Assembly (NCBI GenBank): GCA_964549495.1
Contig: CAZJWJ010000011.1
Location: 1 to 64,000, forward strand
Reading direction: 5' to 3'
Length of the DNA stretch: 64,000 nt
DNA from: JACKBJ01 sp964549495
GTDB lineage: Bacteria; Chloroflexota; Anaerolineae; Epilineales; Epilineaceae
Position numbers and translations under genes: made by a program. Of this stretch, positions 1 through 9,058 are shown in pieces. Each line of letters starts with the position of its first letter. Position 1 is the first letter of the stretch. Under the pieces are notes generated by a model that did not search any database, was not told the DNA's origin, and was given only the letters and a program-made list of their open reading frames with translations.

Positions 1-5
1 ATTGC

Positions 6-34
6 TTGACCGCCCCTTGGCCGGGTTTCATAAT
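6..34 (+). promoter_or_regulatory. Sigma70-type promoter of the rodZ-mnmA unit
   Basis: A -35 element TTGACC (6-11) and a -10 element CATAAT (29-34) are separated by exactly 17 bases. Each matches the consensus hexamer at five of six positions. Transcription would start near base 41 and leave a leader of about 85 bases before the ATG at 126. The call is from consensus only. Confidence 0.6.
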
Positions 35-125
35 CAGGGTTCCGGACGTCGGGCGATCCCCAAAAGCTTCGCTGACGTCGGCGATTTCCCCCTCTGACAC
101 GACCGAACGACGGGAAGCAGTCCAC

Positions 126-983
126 ATGGCCCTATCGGAGCTGGGCGCCTTCTTGCGGCGCCATCGCGAAGAGCGCGAGCTGAGCCTCGAGGATCTCGAG
201 GAGGTCACGCGCATCCGCCGCGCGCACCTCGAGGCCATCGAGCGCGGCGATTGGGAGAAGCTGCCGCCCGGCGTCTACGTCCGCGGCCTGCTCAAGAGCT
301 ACGCCCGCGCCGTCGGCGTCAGCCAGGCCAGCGTCATGCGGATGTACGTCAAGGAACGGCCCAGCGAGGCCCGCTTGCCGGAGCCCCAGCTGATCAGCCA
401 GCCCCTGCTCAACGAGCCTCGCTTCAGCATCGAGCTGCTGCTGGCGGTGGTGATCATGGGCGTGGCCCTGGTGCTGATGGGTTGGATGGTCAACACCTAC
501 GTGATGCCGGCCATCCGAGAGGCAGGCGGTGGCGAGGCGGAGCTGGTGGCCGAGGATCCTACCGGCGAGCCCGCGGAGCCCGCCGAGCCCGGAAACGAGG
601 TGGCCGCCGCGGCCAGCGATACGCCCTCCGGCCCCACTGCCACCCGTCGCCCGACCCTGCCGGCCCTGGCCTCGGCCACGCCGGCCGCCACCGACACGCC
701 CTTGCCGCCCGAGGGCCTGCAGCTGCGGGTCGAGGCCGAGGGCAACGTCTGGCTGCGCATCGCCGCGGACGACGAGGTGGTCTTCGAGGGCTTCCTGCGC
801 CAGGGCGAGAACGACAGCTGGGAAGGCGAGGCGGACGGCTTGATCCGCCTGCGCACCGGCAACGCCGCCGGCACCAACGTCACGCTCAACGGACAGCAGC
901 TCGAGGCCCTGGGCGGGCCGGGCGAGGTGCGCGAGTACGAATGGCGCCTCTTGCCCAACGGCGACATCGAACAGAGCGGCTGA
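126..983 (+). CDS. RodZ-like helix-turn-helix membrane protein
   Basis: This 285-residue protein has the RodZ layout. An N-terminal HTH_25-type helix-turn-helix spans residues 3-68 (LSELGAFLRRHREERELSLE and the KLPPGVYVRGLL stretch typical of the family). One transmembrane helix lies at 102-125, an acidic then Ser/Thr/Pro-rich linker at 126-195, and a DUF4115-like beta domain at 197-275 (LRVEAEGNVWLRI). RodZ proteins link the MreB cytoskeleton to the envelope; in Chloroflexota the role is unproven. An upstream in-frame ATG at 6 exists, but the ATG at 126 has GGAAG about ten bases upstream and begins exactly at the conserved domain. It lies five bases before mnmA and is probably cotranscribed with it. 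Confidence 0.8.
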   Translation: MALSELGAFLRRHREERELSLEDLEEVTRIRRAHLEAIERGDWEKLPPGVYVRGLLKSYARAVGVSQASVMRMYVKERPSEARLPEPQLISQPLLNEPRFSIELLLAVVIMGVALVLMGWMVNTYVMPAIREAGGGEAELVAEDPTGEPAEPAEPGNEVAAAASDTPSGPTATRRPTLPALASATPAATDTPLPPEGLQLRVEAEGNVWLRIAADDEVVFEGFLRQGENDSWEGEADGLIRLRTGNAAGTNVTLNGQQLEALGGPGEVREYEWRLLPNGDIEQSG

Positions 984-987
984 TCGC

Positions 988-2124
988 ATGGAACGCTCCG
1001 GGATCCCGCGGCTGCCGCCTGGCTCGCGGGTCGCGGTGGCCATGAGCGGTGGCGTCGACAGTTCGGTGGCCGCCGCCCTCTGCGTCGAGGCCGGTCACGA
1101 CGTGGTCGGCATCATGCTCCGCCTCTGGGCCGAAGACGGCGCACGCGGGCAGAACAAGTGCTGCAGCCTGGGCGCCATCGAGGACGCGCGAGCCGTGGCC
1201 GACCACCTGGGCATCCCCTTTACGGTGCTGGACGCCCGGGCCGACTTCAAGGCCATCGTGGTCGACGATTTCCTGGCGGCTTCGGCCGCCGGCGACACGC
1301 CCAACCCCTGCTTCGGCTGCAACCGCCGCATGCGCTTCGGCTGGCTGCTCGATCGCGCGCGGGCCCTGGGCCTGGACTCCCTTGCCACCGGCCACTACGC
1401 GCGCGTCGAGGGCGGCGTCGACGGTCCCTGGCGGCTGCTGCGCGGCCTCGATCCGGCCAAGGATCAGAGCTACATGCTGCACCGGCTCGATCAGGATCGG
1501 CTCTCGCGGGCCTGCTTTCCGCTGGGCGGCATGACCAAGCCCGAGGTGCGGGCCCTGGCGGCCCGCTTCGGCTTGCCGGTGGCCGAGCGGCCCGATTCGG
1601 TCGACCTGTGTTGGACCGGCCCCGGTGGCGCCAGCGGCTTCCTGCAGCGCCACCTGCCGCCCGAGCAGCTCGAGCCGGGCCCCATCCGCCTGGCCGACGG
1701 CCGGGTTCTGGGCCGGCACGAAGGCCTGCCGCTGTACACCACCGGCCAGCGCCGCGGCCTGGGCGTGGCCGCCGGCCGGCCGCTCTACGTCATCGGCCGC
1801 GAGGCCGAGGACAAGGCCCTGATCCTGGGCGATCGGGCGCAGCTGGACCGGCGGCGCCTGCGCCTGACCGACTTTCACTGGATCGGCGGCCAGCCGCCGC
1901 GGGAGCCGCTGCGCGTCGAGGCCCAGATCCGCTATCGGGCGCCGGCCCAGCCGGCCGAGCTGCGCCCGGATGCCGACGGGCGGCATGCCGAGATCCGCTT
2001 CGACGAGCCCGTGCGCGCGCCGGCCACCGGCCAGGGCCTGGTGGCCTACCAGGGCCAGGCGGTGCTGGGCGGGGGGCGGATCGACTTGAGCGATGGCGAT
2101 TCGCCGGCCGAGTCGGCCGCATGA
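988..2124 (+). CDS. mnmA: tRNA-specific 2-thiouridylase MnmA
   Basis: This 378-residue enzyme thiolates U34 of tRNA-Lys, -Glu and -Gln, using ATP and a persulfide sulfur donor. The PP-loop SGGVDSS is at residues 20-26. Catalytic Cys108 lies in the NPCFGC motif, and the second catalytic cysteine, Cys208, in DSVDLCW. TGHYAR, DQSYML and the TTGQRRGLG segment are all present, and the length is normal for the family (about 360-380). The ATG follows the rodZ-like stop by two bases. Its own stop overlaps the next ATG (ATGA). Identification is secure from the motif set. Confidence 0.95.
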   Translation: MERSGIPRLPPGSRVAVAMSGGVDSSVAAALCVEAGHDVVGIMLRLWAEDGARGQNKCCSLGAIEDARAVADHLGIPFTVLDARADFKAIVVDDFLAASAAGDTPNPCFGCNRRMRFGWLLDRARALGLDSLATGHYARVEGGVDGPWRLLRGLDPAKDQSYMLHRLDQDRLSRACFPLGGMTKPEVRALAARFGLPVAERPDSVDLCWTGPGGASGFLQRHLPPEQLEPGPIRLADGRVLGRHEGLPLYTTGQRRGLGVAAGRPLYVIGREAEDKALILGDRAQLDRRRLRLTDFHWIGGQPPREPLRVEAQIRYRAPAQPAELRPDADGRHAEIRFDEPVRAPATGQGLVAYQGQAVLGGGRIDLSDGDSPAESAA

Positions 2125-2375
2125 GCCTCCCGCCCGCCCTGGTCCTGGTGCTGCTGGTGACCCTGCTGTCCGGCTTCGCCTACCACACGGTCTTCGGCCG
2201 CAGCGGCCGGGGCCTGGCCGCCACGCTGGTGGCCGCGCTGACCGGCATGGTCTTGGGCGAGGCCTTGGCCCGGGCCCTCGGGCATGCCGGCCCGGCGGTC
2301 GGTCCGGTGCACCTGCTGCACGGGCTGGCCGGCGCCTGGCTCTGCATGGCCATCCTCGGTCGGCGCGTGGCATGA
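2121..2375 (+). CDS. Small hydrophobic membrane protein, translationally coupled to mnmA
   Basis: This 84-residue protein begins at an ATG whose last bases overlap the mnmA stop (ATGA), a typical coupling arrangement. It has two or three predicted membrane spans: residues 4-22, about 31-52 and about 60-80, separated by an Arg/Gly loop. No family is recognised. Membership of the mnmA unit is the only contextual clue. The composition (Leu/Ala/Gly with Arg at the loops) and codon bias match its neighbours, which supports a real gene rather than a chance frame. Confidence 0.6.
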   Translation: MSLPPALVLVLLVTLLSGFAYHTVFGRSGRGLAATLVAALTGMVLGEALARALGHAGPAVGPVHLLHGLAGAWLCMAILGRRVA

Positions 2376-2387
2376 ACGGGCAGGCCA

Positions 2388-2396
2388 TGATATGAT
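2388..2396 (+). promoter_or_regulatory. Extended -10 promoter element
   Basis: TGA-TATGAT fits an extended -10 (TGn followed by a five-of-six match to TATAAT), with no clear -35. It lies just after the small membrane gene and about 45 bases before the GTG at 2442. The predicted start of transcription is near 2403. Confidence 0.45.
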
Positions 2397-2441
2397 GCGA
2401 CCCGAATCACCGCCCCTCGGATGCGCCGGGAGTTCGCCCGC

Positions 2442-2858
2442 GTGAGTTGGCTCGAAAGCTTCAACGTCGTCCGCGACATCATGCTGATCCTGTCCGCCCT
2501 GGCCCTGGTCACGATGGCCGTCTTCGGGCTCTGGGCGCTCTGGCAGCTCTACCGCCTGGGCCGCGAGTTGCGCGCCGAGCTCCAGCCCATCCTGGACTCG
2601 GTCCAGGGCACCACCGAATCGGTCCGCGGGATGGCCAGCTTCGTCGACCGGCAGCTGGTCTCGCCGGCCACCGGCGCGATCAGCCTGGGCCTGGGTGCCC
2701 GCGGGCTGCTCAAGACGGCCGGCCGCTTCTACGCCGAGCTCAGCCGCGACGGCGGCGCGCCGGCCGCCGGCGCGCCCGAAGGCCCCGCCGGCCTGGCCGA
2801 TGATGCCTTCGAGCGCTCGATCCTGGCCTCCGGGCCCGACGCCGGCAGCGAGGACTGA
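2442..2858 (+). CDS. DUF948-like single-pass membrane protein
   Basis: A GTG start at 2442 is preferred over the ATG at 2421 because CCGGGAG sits nine bases before it. The 138-residue product has one N-terminal membrane span (about residues 12-35). An amphipathic helical stretch follows (VQGTTESVRGMASFVDRQ) that resembles the coiled region of DUF948/YtxG-type general-stress proteins, then an Ala/Gly/Pro-rich tail. Family assignment is by pattern only. The next gene, a YtxH-like protein, begins three bases after its stop. YtxG/YtxH-type neighbours are known in Firmicutes, so the pairing adds weight. Confidence 0.6.
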   Translation: MSWLESFNVVRDIMLILSALALVTMAVFGLWALWQLYRLGRELRAELQPILDSVQGTTESVRGMASFVDRQLVSPATGAISLGLGARGLLKTAGRFYAELSRDGGAPAAGAPEGPAGLADDAFERSILASGPDAGSED

Positions 2859-2861
2859 AGC

Positions 2862-3143
2862 ATGCGCGCGATCAAGGCCATCCTCGGCATCATCCTGGGG
2901 CTCGGCGTGGGCTTGGCCCTGGGCTATGGCCTGGTGAGCTGGCTGCTGGAGCAGCAGCGCGGAGGCCAGGCCGACGCGGGAGGCCGGACGCTGCCGGCCT
3001 CGCGCTTGGTCGAGCAGCTGCAGACGCGCATCCGGGTGGCGGTGGACGAGGGTCGACGCGCCGCGCAGGAGGCGCGGGCCGAGCTCGAGGCCGAAGCCTA
3101 TGGCCAGCGTCGGCGGCCGGAGGACGGCGAGGCGGTCATCTGA
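2862..3143 (+). CDS. YtxH-like small membrane protein
   Basis: This 93-residue protein has a Gly-rich N-terminal membrane span at residues 5-28 (IILGLGVGLALGYGLVSWLL). A polar, charged helical tail contains the Ala/Arg/Glu pattern AAQEARAELEAEAYG. This is the usual layout of YtxH-like proteins: one membrane anchor followed by a cytoplasmic coiled coil. A GAGG stands a few bases before the ATG. It follows the DUF948-like gene by three bases and is almost certainly in the same transcript. Its function is unknown. Confidence 0.6.
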   Translation: MRAIKAILGIILGLGVGLALGYGLVSWLLEQQRGGQADAGGRTLPASRLVEQLQTRIRVAVDEGRRAAQEARAELEAEAYGQRRRPEDGEAVI

Positions 3144-3170
3144 TCTCGGTCCCGGCCCGGCTCGGAGGGG

Positions 3171-3187
3171 CAGGCGCTACGCGCCTG
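3171..3187. terminator. Hairpin between convergent genes
   Basis: CAGGCGC (3171-3177) and GCGCCTG (3181-3187) form a seven-base-pair stem with a three-base loop. It lies in the 113-base gap between the plus-strand small membrane gene and the minus-strand nnr gene. There is no T tract on either side, so a terminator role is inferred from position. Confidence 0.35.
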
Positions 3188-3256
3188 TGAAACTCGCCCG
3201 CGCCGCAATCCGGTTTCGATCCGTGGAGGTGCGCCGAGGTCTGGCGCATGGTGAAC

Positions 3257-4852
3257 TCAGGGGTAGCGGGTCAGCTCCCGCTCGTCGAGATCCCAGCGCG
3301 CCTCGAGGCCCGAGATGGCCTCGGGCAGGCGAGCCAGGATGTCGCCGGCCAAGCTGCCCCGCACGCCCAGGTCGTGGGCGGCCAGCAAGCCCGCGCTGCC
3401 GTGGATCCAGGTGGCGATGAGGGCGGCATCCGCGGCCGTCGATCCCTGCGCCAACAGGCCGGTGATCAGGCCGGCCAAGATGTCGCCGGTGCCGGCCGTG
3501 GCCAGGGCCGGGTTGGCGAAGGGTGCGATGATGGCCTGGCCATCGGCCTGGGCGATGACCGTCAGCGCGCCCTTGAGCACCACCACCTGGCCCCAGTCCC
3601 GGGCGGCCCGCCGCGCCGCGCCCAGCCGGTCCGCGTTGACCGACTCGGGATCGCTGCCGATCAACCGGGCCATCTCGCCCGGATGGGGGGTCAGCACCGA
3701 TCCCGGTGGCAGCCGCCGCGCTCCGCCCTCGAGCGTCGAGAGCAGATTCAAGCCGTCGGCATCGACCACCCAAGGCGGACCCTGATCGCCCCGGTCGGCG
3801 GCGGCGTCGAGCAGGCCTTCCAGGAGCCGGCCCAAGGCCGGCGCGCGGCCCAGGCCCGGGCCGACCAGCAGCGCGTCCACGGCATCCAGGTCTTCGAGCA
3901 GCGCCTGGCCGGCGGCCTCCAGATCGTCCAGGGGATCGGGCAGCTGCCGCCAGATGGCCTCGCGCAGGTGGCCGGCCAAGGCCAGGCCCAAGGACACATC
4001 GGTCACCAGCTCGACCAGGCCACAGCCGGCTCGCGCCGTCGCCTCCGCGGCCAGCAGGGCGGCGCCAGGATAGGCTGTCGAGCCGGCCCACAGCCGGGCC
4101 CGGCCGAAGTCGCCCTTGTGCGCGTCCAAGGGCGGATCGGGCAGGGCCCGAACGACCTGGCGGGCCGTCGCCACCCGCAGCCGGGTCGTCGACCGCGCGG
4201 CCAGCTCGGGCGGGATGCCGATGCCGTCGAGGATCACGTGGCCGCAGAAGGCCGCGCCGGGCCAGCTGAAGTGCCCCACCTTGGGAAAGCCGAAGGTGAC
4301 GGTCAGGTCGGCCGCAAGGCAGTGCCGATCGACGCTGCCGTCGTCGGCGTCCATACCGCTGGGCAGATCGACCGCGATGACGGCCGGACCGTCCCGGCCG
4401 GACAAAGCCTGCTTGGCCAAGTCGAGGATGCGCGCCAGCGGGCCCTCGATGGGCCGGCTGACGCCCGTGCCCAAGAGGGCGTCGATGATCAGGTCGGCGC
4501 CGTCCAGCCAGCTGTCCAGCTGGGCCAGGCTATCCTGCCCGTCGCCCCGGACGATGCCGATCTCCGGTCGCTCGACCGCCTCGATCAGGGGATCGGATTC
4601 CGGTCGTCGCCAGGCCAGCACGCGCACGGCATGGCCCAGCTCGGCCAGGCGGCCGGCGGCCACCAGCCCATCTCCGCCGTTGTTGCCCGGTCCGCAGAGC
4701 ACCACGATGACGCCCGGGTTGCCGCCCATCCAGTCGTCGGCGGCATGCGCCACCGCCGTCCCGGCGTTTTGCATCATGCGCTCGTAGCTCAGGCCAGCGG
4801 CGGCGGCGGCTTCCTCGATCCTGCGCATGTCCTGGCTGGTGACGAGCTGCAC
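3257..4852 (-). CDS. nnr: Bifunctional NAD(P)H-hydrate epimerase / ADP-dependent dehydratase
   Basis: This 531-residue protein fuses the two nicotinamide-nucleotide repair enzymes. The N-terminal YjeF_N/NnrE epimerase is at residues 1-215, with PGNNGGDG and DLPSGMDADDG. The C-terminal ribokinase-like NnrD dehydratase is at about 225-525, with LTPHPGEMARL and the ATAGTGDILAG signature. Together they convert damaged R- and S-NAD(P)HX back to NAD(P)H. The GTG at 4852 is chosen because GAGGAGG precedes it by six bases and the family begins with the TSQDMRRIE stretch. Longer in-frame starts upstream add about 40 unconserved residues. It is transcribed alone and converges on the upstream operon. 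Confidence 0.92.
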   Translation of the reverse strand: MQLVTSQDMRRIEEAAAAAGLSYERMMQNAGTAVAHAADDWMGGNPGVIVVLCGPGNNGGDGLVAAGRLAELGHAVRVLAWRRPESDPLIEAVERPEIGIVRGDGQDSLAQLDSWLDGADLIIDALLGTGVSRPIEGPLARILDLAKQALSGRDGPAVIAVDLPSGMDADDGSVDRHCLAADLTVTFGFPKVGHFSWPGAAFCGHVILDGIGIPPELAARSTTRLRVATARQVVRALPDPPLDAHKGDFGRARLWAGSTAYPGAALLAAEATARAGCGLVELVTDVSLGLALAGHLREAIWRQLPDPLDDLEAAGQALLEDLDAVDALLVGPGLGRAPALGRLLEGLLDAAADRGDQGPPWVVDADGLNLLSTLEGGARRLPPGSVLTPHPGEMARLIGSDPESVNADRLGAARRAARDWGQVVVLKGALTVIAQADGQAIIAPFANPALATAGTGDILAGLITGLLAQGSTAADAALIATWIHGSAGLLAAHDLGVRGSLAGDILARLPEAISGLEARWDLDERELTRYP

Positions 4853-4994
4853 GATGGGCCTCCTCGGCAAGTGTCGGACGGGGCCGGCCGCGGCCGCGTC
4901 GATGCCCTGGATGGGCATGCGGGCCGGTTGGACGGCCGGCTGATGGTAGCCCGCCGCGGCCGACTCCGACAATCGCCCGCGCCCGGGGGGTGGG

Positions 4995-5003
4995 TGGTAT
5001 ACT
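4995..5003 (+). promoter_or_regulatory. Extended -10 promoter element
   Basis: TGG-TATACT is an extended -10 in the divergent gap between the nnr gene and the gene at 5102. No -35 is recognisable. The leader would be about 90 bases long. Confidence 0.45.
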
Positions 5004-5101
5004 CTTGGCTCGCCCGCCGGCCTCGGAACCTATTGCCCGAAGAAGCTTCGTAGCGAATCCAGGGCCGCGGACGCGCCTGTTGAAACCGGCTCTCGAGATA
5101 G

Positions 5102-6187
5102 ATGGTGGAATCGCGAATGCGTCGAGGTGCAGACCCAGGTTCGAGCCCCGTCCTTCTCTCGGGAGGGCGGCTCGAGGTCCTGTCGGCCGCTGCCCTGATT
5201 CTGCTATTGCTGCTGTTCTTGCCGCTGCGGCGAGGCGCGGCCCAGACCCTGCCCTGTCCGGGCAACCGCTTGGCCAACCCCGGCTTCGAGCAGGGCTTCA
5301 GCGGGCGCGGCACGGTCACGCGCAGCTTGGCCTCGGGCTGGCTGGACTGGCAGGAACGCTCGCGCCGGCAAGCCGAGCTGCTACCCTCGTCCCGCTTGCG
5401 CCAGGGCGAGGATGCGGTTCGCTCCGGGCTGTGGAGCCAGGCCTTGCGCGATCTGGCGCCGCTGCAAGCCGGCGGCGTCTGGCAGCGGGTGCCGGTGCCC
5501 GTCGGTGCCACGATCCGCGCCCAAGCCTGGGGTCGGTCCCGGCTCGGCCGCGGCGGTGGACCATCGGGCTATCTGCTGAGCCTGGGCCTCGATCCTCGAG
5601 GGGGCAGCGACCCGATGGGCGAGGGCGTGCGGTGGACCGCGCCCGTGACGGCCACCGACACCTGGTTGCCGCTCTTTCTGGAAGTCGAGTCCGAGGCTGG
5701 TCAGGTCAGCCTCTTCTTGCGCGGTCGACCCTTGGACCCCGTAGCCAACGAAGCGCTCTGGGACGAGGCCTGCCTGCGCACGGAGGCCGACGTGGACCCG
5801 CCGACGCCCAGCCCCGGCCCGCCGCCGGCCAGCCCCGAGCCGCTGGCCGAAGGCCAGCCCAGTCCCACCCCCGGTCTGGCCACGCTCGAAGCCCAGCTGC
5901 GCGCGCAGTCCCGGGCGACGGTCCGGGCCTTCGAGCTCGTGCAGCGGGCCACGCAGCGAGCGGCGACGCCCCCGGCCTCGGCCCGCTCGCTGGCCTTCTC
6001 GCCGATCGGCGGCCCCGTCTCCGCGGCGGGCGGCGCCGGCGCCAGCGGGGTCGAGCGCGCCGATCGCCGCGCGGTCCGCTGGTGGCAGCGGCTCTACGAT
6101 CGGGCCGGACTGGTGGCGCTGATCCTGGCCGCATTGACGGCGGGGATCCTGCTCGGTCTGGGACGCGGACGGCGGGGGGCGGCCTGA
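5102..6187 (+). CDS. Secreted, C-terminally membrane-anchored protein of unknown function
   Basis: The 361-residue product has an N-terminal hydrophobic signal segment (about residues 26-42, ending RRGAAQ). A beta-rich ectodomain follows, beginning NRLANPGFEQG, the typical opening of a carbohydrate-binding or jelly-roll-like domain (about 50-225). Next come a Pro/Ser/Thr linker (PPTPSPGPPPASPEP), a helical region and a C-terminal transmembrane helix near residues 335-352 followed by RGRGRRGAA. No enzyme motif is seen. An alternative ATG five codons in (5117) is possible. The stop directly abuts the ATG of the following membrane protein, so the two are an operon and may act together at the cell surface. 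Confidence 0.6.
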   Translation: MVESRMRRGADPGSSPVLLSGGRLEVLSAAALILLLLLFLPLRRGAAQTLPCPGNRLANPGFEQGFSGRGTVTRSLASGWLDWQERSRRQAELLPSSRLRQGEDAVRSGLWSQALRDLAPLQAGGVWQRVPVPVGATIRAQAWGRSRLGRGGGPSGYLLSLGLDPRGGSDPMGEGVRWTAPVTATDTWLPLFLEVESEAGQVSLFLRGRPLDPVANEALWDEACLRTEADVDPPTPSPGPPPASPEPLAEGQPSPTPGLATLEAQLRAQSRATVRAFELVQRATQRAATPPASARSLAFSPIGGPVSAAGGAGASGVERADRRAVRWWQRLYDRAGLVALILAALTAGILLGLGRGRRGAA

Positions 6188-9031
6188 ATGTCGGCATCCA
6201 AGCGGCTGGCCTCGGGGATCCCGCTCCTTCTCTGCGCACTGCTGGCGCTGATCCTCTGCGCGCCGGCCCTCCTGGCCCCGGGCTTGCCGGCCGGTGCCGA
6301 GGCCGATGGCGCGGGCTTCGCGGTGATGCGGGTCCAGCAGATGGCATCCGCCTTGGTCTGGGGCCACGTTCCGCCGCGCTGGATGCCGGACGCGGCATTC
6401 GGGCTGGGCTACCCCTACTGGGTCTTCCACGGGCCGCTGGCCTGGGGATTGGCCGCCCTCCTGGCCTTGGCCAGCGGGAGCATCGTCGGCGCCATCGAAG
6501 CTTGTTGGCTGCTCTCGATCGGCCTGGCGGCGCTCGGTGCCTGGCGCCTGGCCCGCTCGGCCTGGGGCGGCGTTTGGACCGGCCCGCTGGCCGCCTCGCT
6601 CTACGCCAGCTCGCCGCTGGCCCTCGGCGCGCTCTACGCCCGCCCGCAGGACCTGGCGCCGCTGATGGCATACGCCCTGGCCCCTTGGCTGATCTTGGCG
6701 CTGGAGCGCGCCATGCGGCGGCCCGGCGCGGCCGGGCTGGCCGGCCTGGCCCTGATCTCGGCGCTGAGCTGGACCGCCGATCCCGCCGCGACCTGGATGA
6801 TCCTTCCCTTGGCCCTGGTCTGGGCCGGATCGATTTGGCCGCGGCCTTCGCGCCCAGGCGATGTCCGCCCGGCCAGGCGGCCGCCGATGGCGCCGGACCC
6901 GAGTCCGAAAGGGCGTGGGGAAGCGGCGAGTCTGGCCGGCCTCTCGCGGGCAGCCCACCGCGCCATCGAAGGGCTGGAGCGGCGGCTCTGGTCGCGCCGG
7001 CCGAGCCGGGCGGCCGCCGCCTGGCTCGTCCCGGCCCTGGGCCTCCTCCTCGGCGCGGCCTTGGCCGCCTGGTTCCTGCTGCCCTGGATGCTCGAGCGCG
7101 GCAGTCTGGGGGCCGCGAGCCAGTTCTCCGAGCGCCTCCTGACCGCCGGTGCCCACGGCCCCCTGAGCTGGATCGATCCGGATCTGCCCACCCGCTATCG
7201 CGGCGGGCCGGGCGCGGGCCCGCCCGGTACGGCCTGGTGGACGCTGGCCTTGGCCGGGCTGGGCTTGGCGGTCGCTTGGCGGCGCGGCGGGCCGGCACGG
7301 CCTCGCGCCGGCGCCCTGGCCGCGATCTCGCTGCTCTACGCCCTGGCCAGCCTGTCCTTGGCCCTGCCGCTGTGGAGGGGCCTTCCCCTGACGCCCTTGG
7401 CCTGGCAGCCCTGGCGCTGGCTGGCACCGCAAGCCCTGGCCCTGGCCTTGCTGGCCGCACCCTTGGCCCTGCCCGAAGCCCACGCACGCGGCTGGCGAGA
7501 TCTCGCCAAAGCCGCCCTGCCCACCTTGGTCCTGATCTCCCTGGTGGTCCTGGCCGCCACCTGGCGAGCGCCCCGCGCCTCCCTGGGGGTCGACGAGGTC
7601 GGGCGCGAGGACATCTACGCCTTCGAGACCTTCACCGGCAGCCTGGGCAGCAGTCCGGGTGCGCCCCACTTGCCGGCCGCCGCCGGCGATCCGCCCCGCG
7701 CTGGCATCGACGCGGTACAGGGCCGGGCGGGCAGCCCGCGGGCGGTGCCCGGCTTCGGTCAGCTCGAACGGGCCACCTGGACCCGGCGTGAAGCAGCCCG
7801 CCAGGATTGGCAGCTGGGCATCTCGCCCGGCGGGCCGGTCAGCATCGTCTTTCCGACCCTGGCCTTTCCGGGCTGGTCGCTGCGCTTGGGCTCGGGGCCG
7901 CCGAGGGTCCTGTCGAGCCTGGAGGGCAGCGGCTGGCTGCAGGCCGAGATCGATCCGGCCGACTGCCGGCCGGACGGCCGCTGCGACGCCAGCCTGCGGC
8001 TGGAACGCAGCCCCATCCGCGCGCTCGCCGAGGGCCTCTCGCTCTTGGCCCTGCTCTGGCTCTTGGGCCTCGGCCTGGTCGATCGCCGCATCCGCTGGGG
8101 CCTTCCGCTCGTGGCCTTGCTCCTCACGGCGGCCGGCCTGGTGGCCCTGGCGCGGGCCCTGCCCAACGGCGGCGGGGCCGGCCCCCGGATCCTCGCCGAG
8201 CGCGCCGCCTGGCCCCACCGGCGCGAGGACGGCCTGGCATGGCCCGGCGCGCGCTTGCTGGATGCCGAGTTCCGCTCGGAGGGGGAGAGCGGCCGAAGCG
8301 GGCGCAGCCTGGACGTCTCGCCCGGCCAGCGGGTGGAGCTGAGCTTGGACTGGCAGGCCGGCGCCGATGCCGACGCGATCCGCGTCGCGGCATCCCTGGT
8401 CAGCGCTCTCGAGCCGCGTTGGGATCTGCCCGACATCCTGGCCTGGGACGAGCAGGAGCTGGGCGATTCGGACGAGCCCCTGGTCTTGGTCTTGCCCGAG
8501 GAGCTCTCGGACGGGCTCTACTTCGTCCGACTCGAGCTGCGCGATGCCGAGGGCGAGCCCTTGGAGGCGCTGGATGTCGATCGGGCCGGCCTGGGCCGGG
8601 TCTACCTGGGTCCGCTGAGGCTGCGGGCCCGTGCCGACGGCCAGCCGGCCGGCGAGACCCTGGCGCAGATGGGCGACGTGAGCCTGGAGCGGCTGTCGAC
8701 CGAGCTGCGCGAGCTGGACGGGCAGTCCTGGCTGCGCGTCTCCATGGGCTGGCGCACGAGCCGCCAGCTGGTGCTGGACCATCGGACCGTCCTGCGCCTG
8801 CTCGATCCGCGCGATGACCAGGTGCTCGCCGAGATCGAAGCCATGCCGATGCACGGCCTCTTGCCCACCACCGCCTGGCGGGCCGGCGAGCCGATCGCCG
8901 ACCGCCGCTGGCTGCGCCTGCCGGAGTCGGTCGATCCGGAGGACGAGATCGCCATCGAGGTCGAGCTGATCGACGGCTCCAGCGGCGAGCTCTTGGGCAG
9001 CACCCGGGTCGGCGATCTGCGGATGCGCTAG
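6188..9031 (+). CDS. Large polytopic membrane protein, PTPS-related/GT-C-like
   Basis: The 947-residue protein has a hydrophobic N-terminal half with about a dozen spans and a C-terminal region with beta-rich extracytoplasmic segments. Near residues 62-85 the sequence PPRWMPDAAFGLGYPYW plus a following FHGPL resembles the first-loop motif of '6-pyruvoyl-tetrahydropterin synthase-related' membrane proteins (PF10131). Those are GT-C-like proteins whose function is not established. Further membrane helices lie near residues 620-665 and a soluble tail covers about 690-947. It starts immediately after the preceding stop with no gap. A role in surface glycan handling is a guess based on fold resemblance and its partner. 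Confidence 0.6.
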   Translation: MSASKRLASGIPLLLCALLALILCAPALLAPGLPAGAEADGAGFAVMRVQQMASALVWGHVPPRWMPDAAFGLGYPYWVFHGPLAWGLAALLALASGSIVGAIEACWLLSIGLAALGAWRLARSAWGGVWTGPLAASLYASSPLALGALYARPQDLAPLMAYALAPWLILALERAMRRPGAAGLAGLALISALSWTADPAATWMILPLALVWAGSIWPRPSRPGDVRPARRPPMAPDPSPKGRGEAASLAGLSRAAHRAIEGLERRLWSRRPSRAAAAWLVPALGLLLGAALAAWFLLPWMLERGSLGAASQFSERLLTAGAHGPLSWIDPDLPTRYRGGPGAGPPGTAWWTLALAGLGLAVAWRRGGPARPRAGALAAISLLYALASLSLALPLWRGLPLTPLAWQPWRWLAPQALALALLAAPLALPEAHARGWRDLAKAALPTLVLISLVVLAATWRAPRASLGVDEVGREDIYAFETFTGSLGSSPGAPHLPAAAGDPPRAGIDAVQGRAGSPRAVPGFGQLERATWTRREAARQDWQLGISPGGPVSIVFPTLAFPGWSLRLGSGPPRVLSSLEGSGWLQAEIDPADCRPDGRCDASLRLERSPIRALAEGLSLLALLWLLGLGLVDRRIRWGLPLVALLLTAAGLVALARALPNGGGAGPRILAERAAWPHRREDGLAWPGARLLDAEFRSEGESGRSGRSLDVSPGQRVELSLDWQAGADADAIRVAASLVSALEPRWDLPDILAWDEQELGDSDEPLVLVLPEELSDGLYFVRLELRDAEGEPLEALDVDRAGLGRVYLGPLRLRARADGQPAGETLAQMGDVSLERLSTELRELDGQSWLRVSMGWRTSRQLVLDHRTVLRLLDPRDDQVLAEIEAMPMHGLLPTTAWRAGEPIADRRWLRLPESVDPEDEIAIEVELIDGSSGELLGSTRVGDLRMR

Positions 9032-9058
9032 CGGAGTCTCACGAGAAGGAGAAGCGAG

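Noticed and set aside
4990..7791. Open frame of 933 codons on the plus strand
   Set aside because: Arg/Gly/Ala-rich out-of-frame reading of the genes at 5102 and 6188, with no motif or ribosome binding site.
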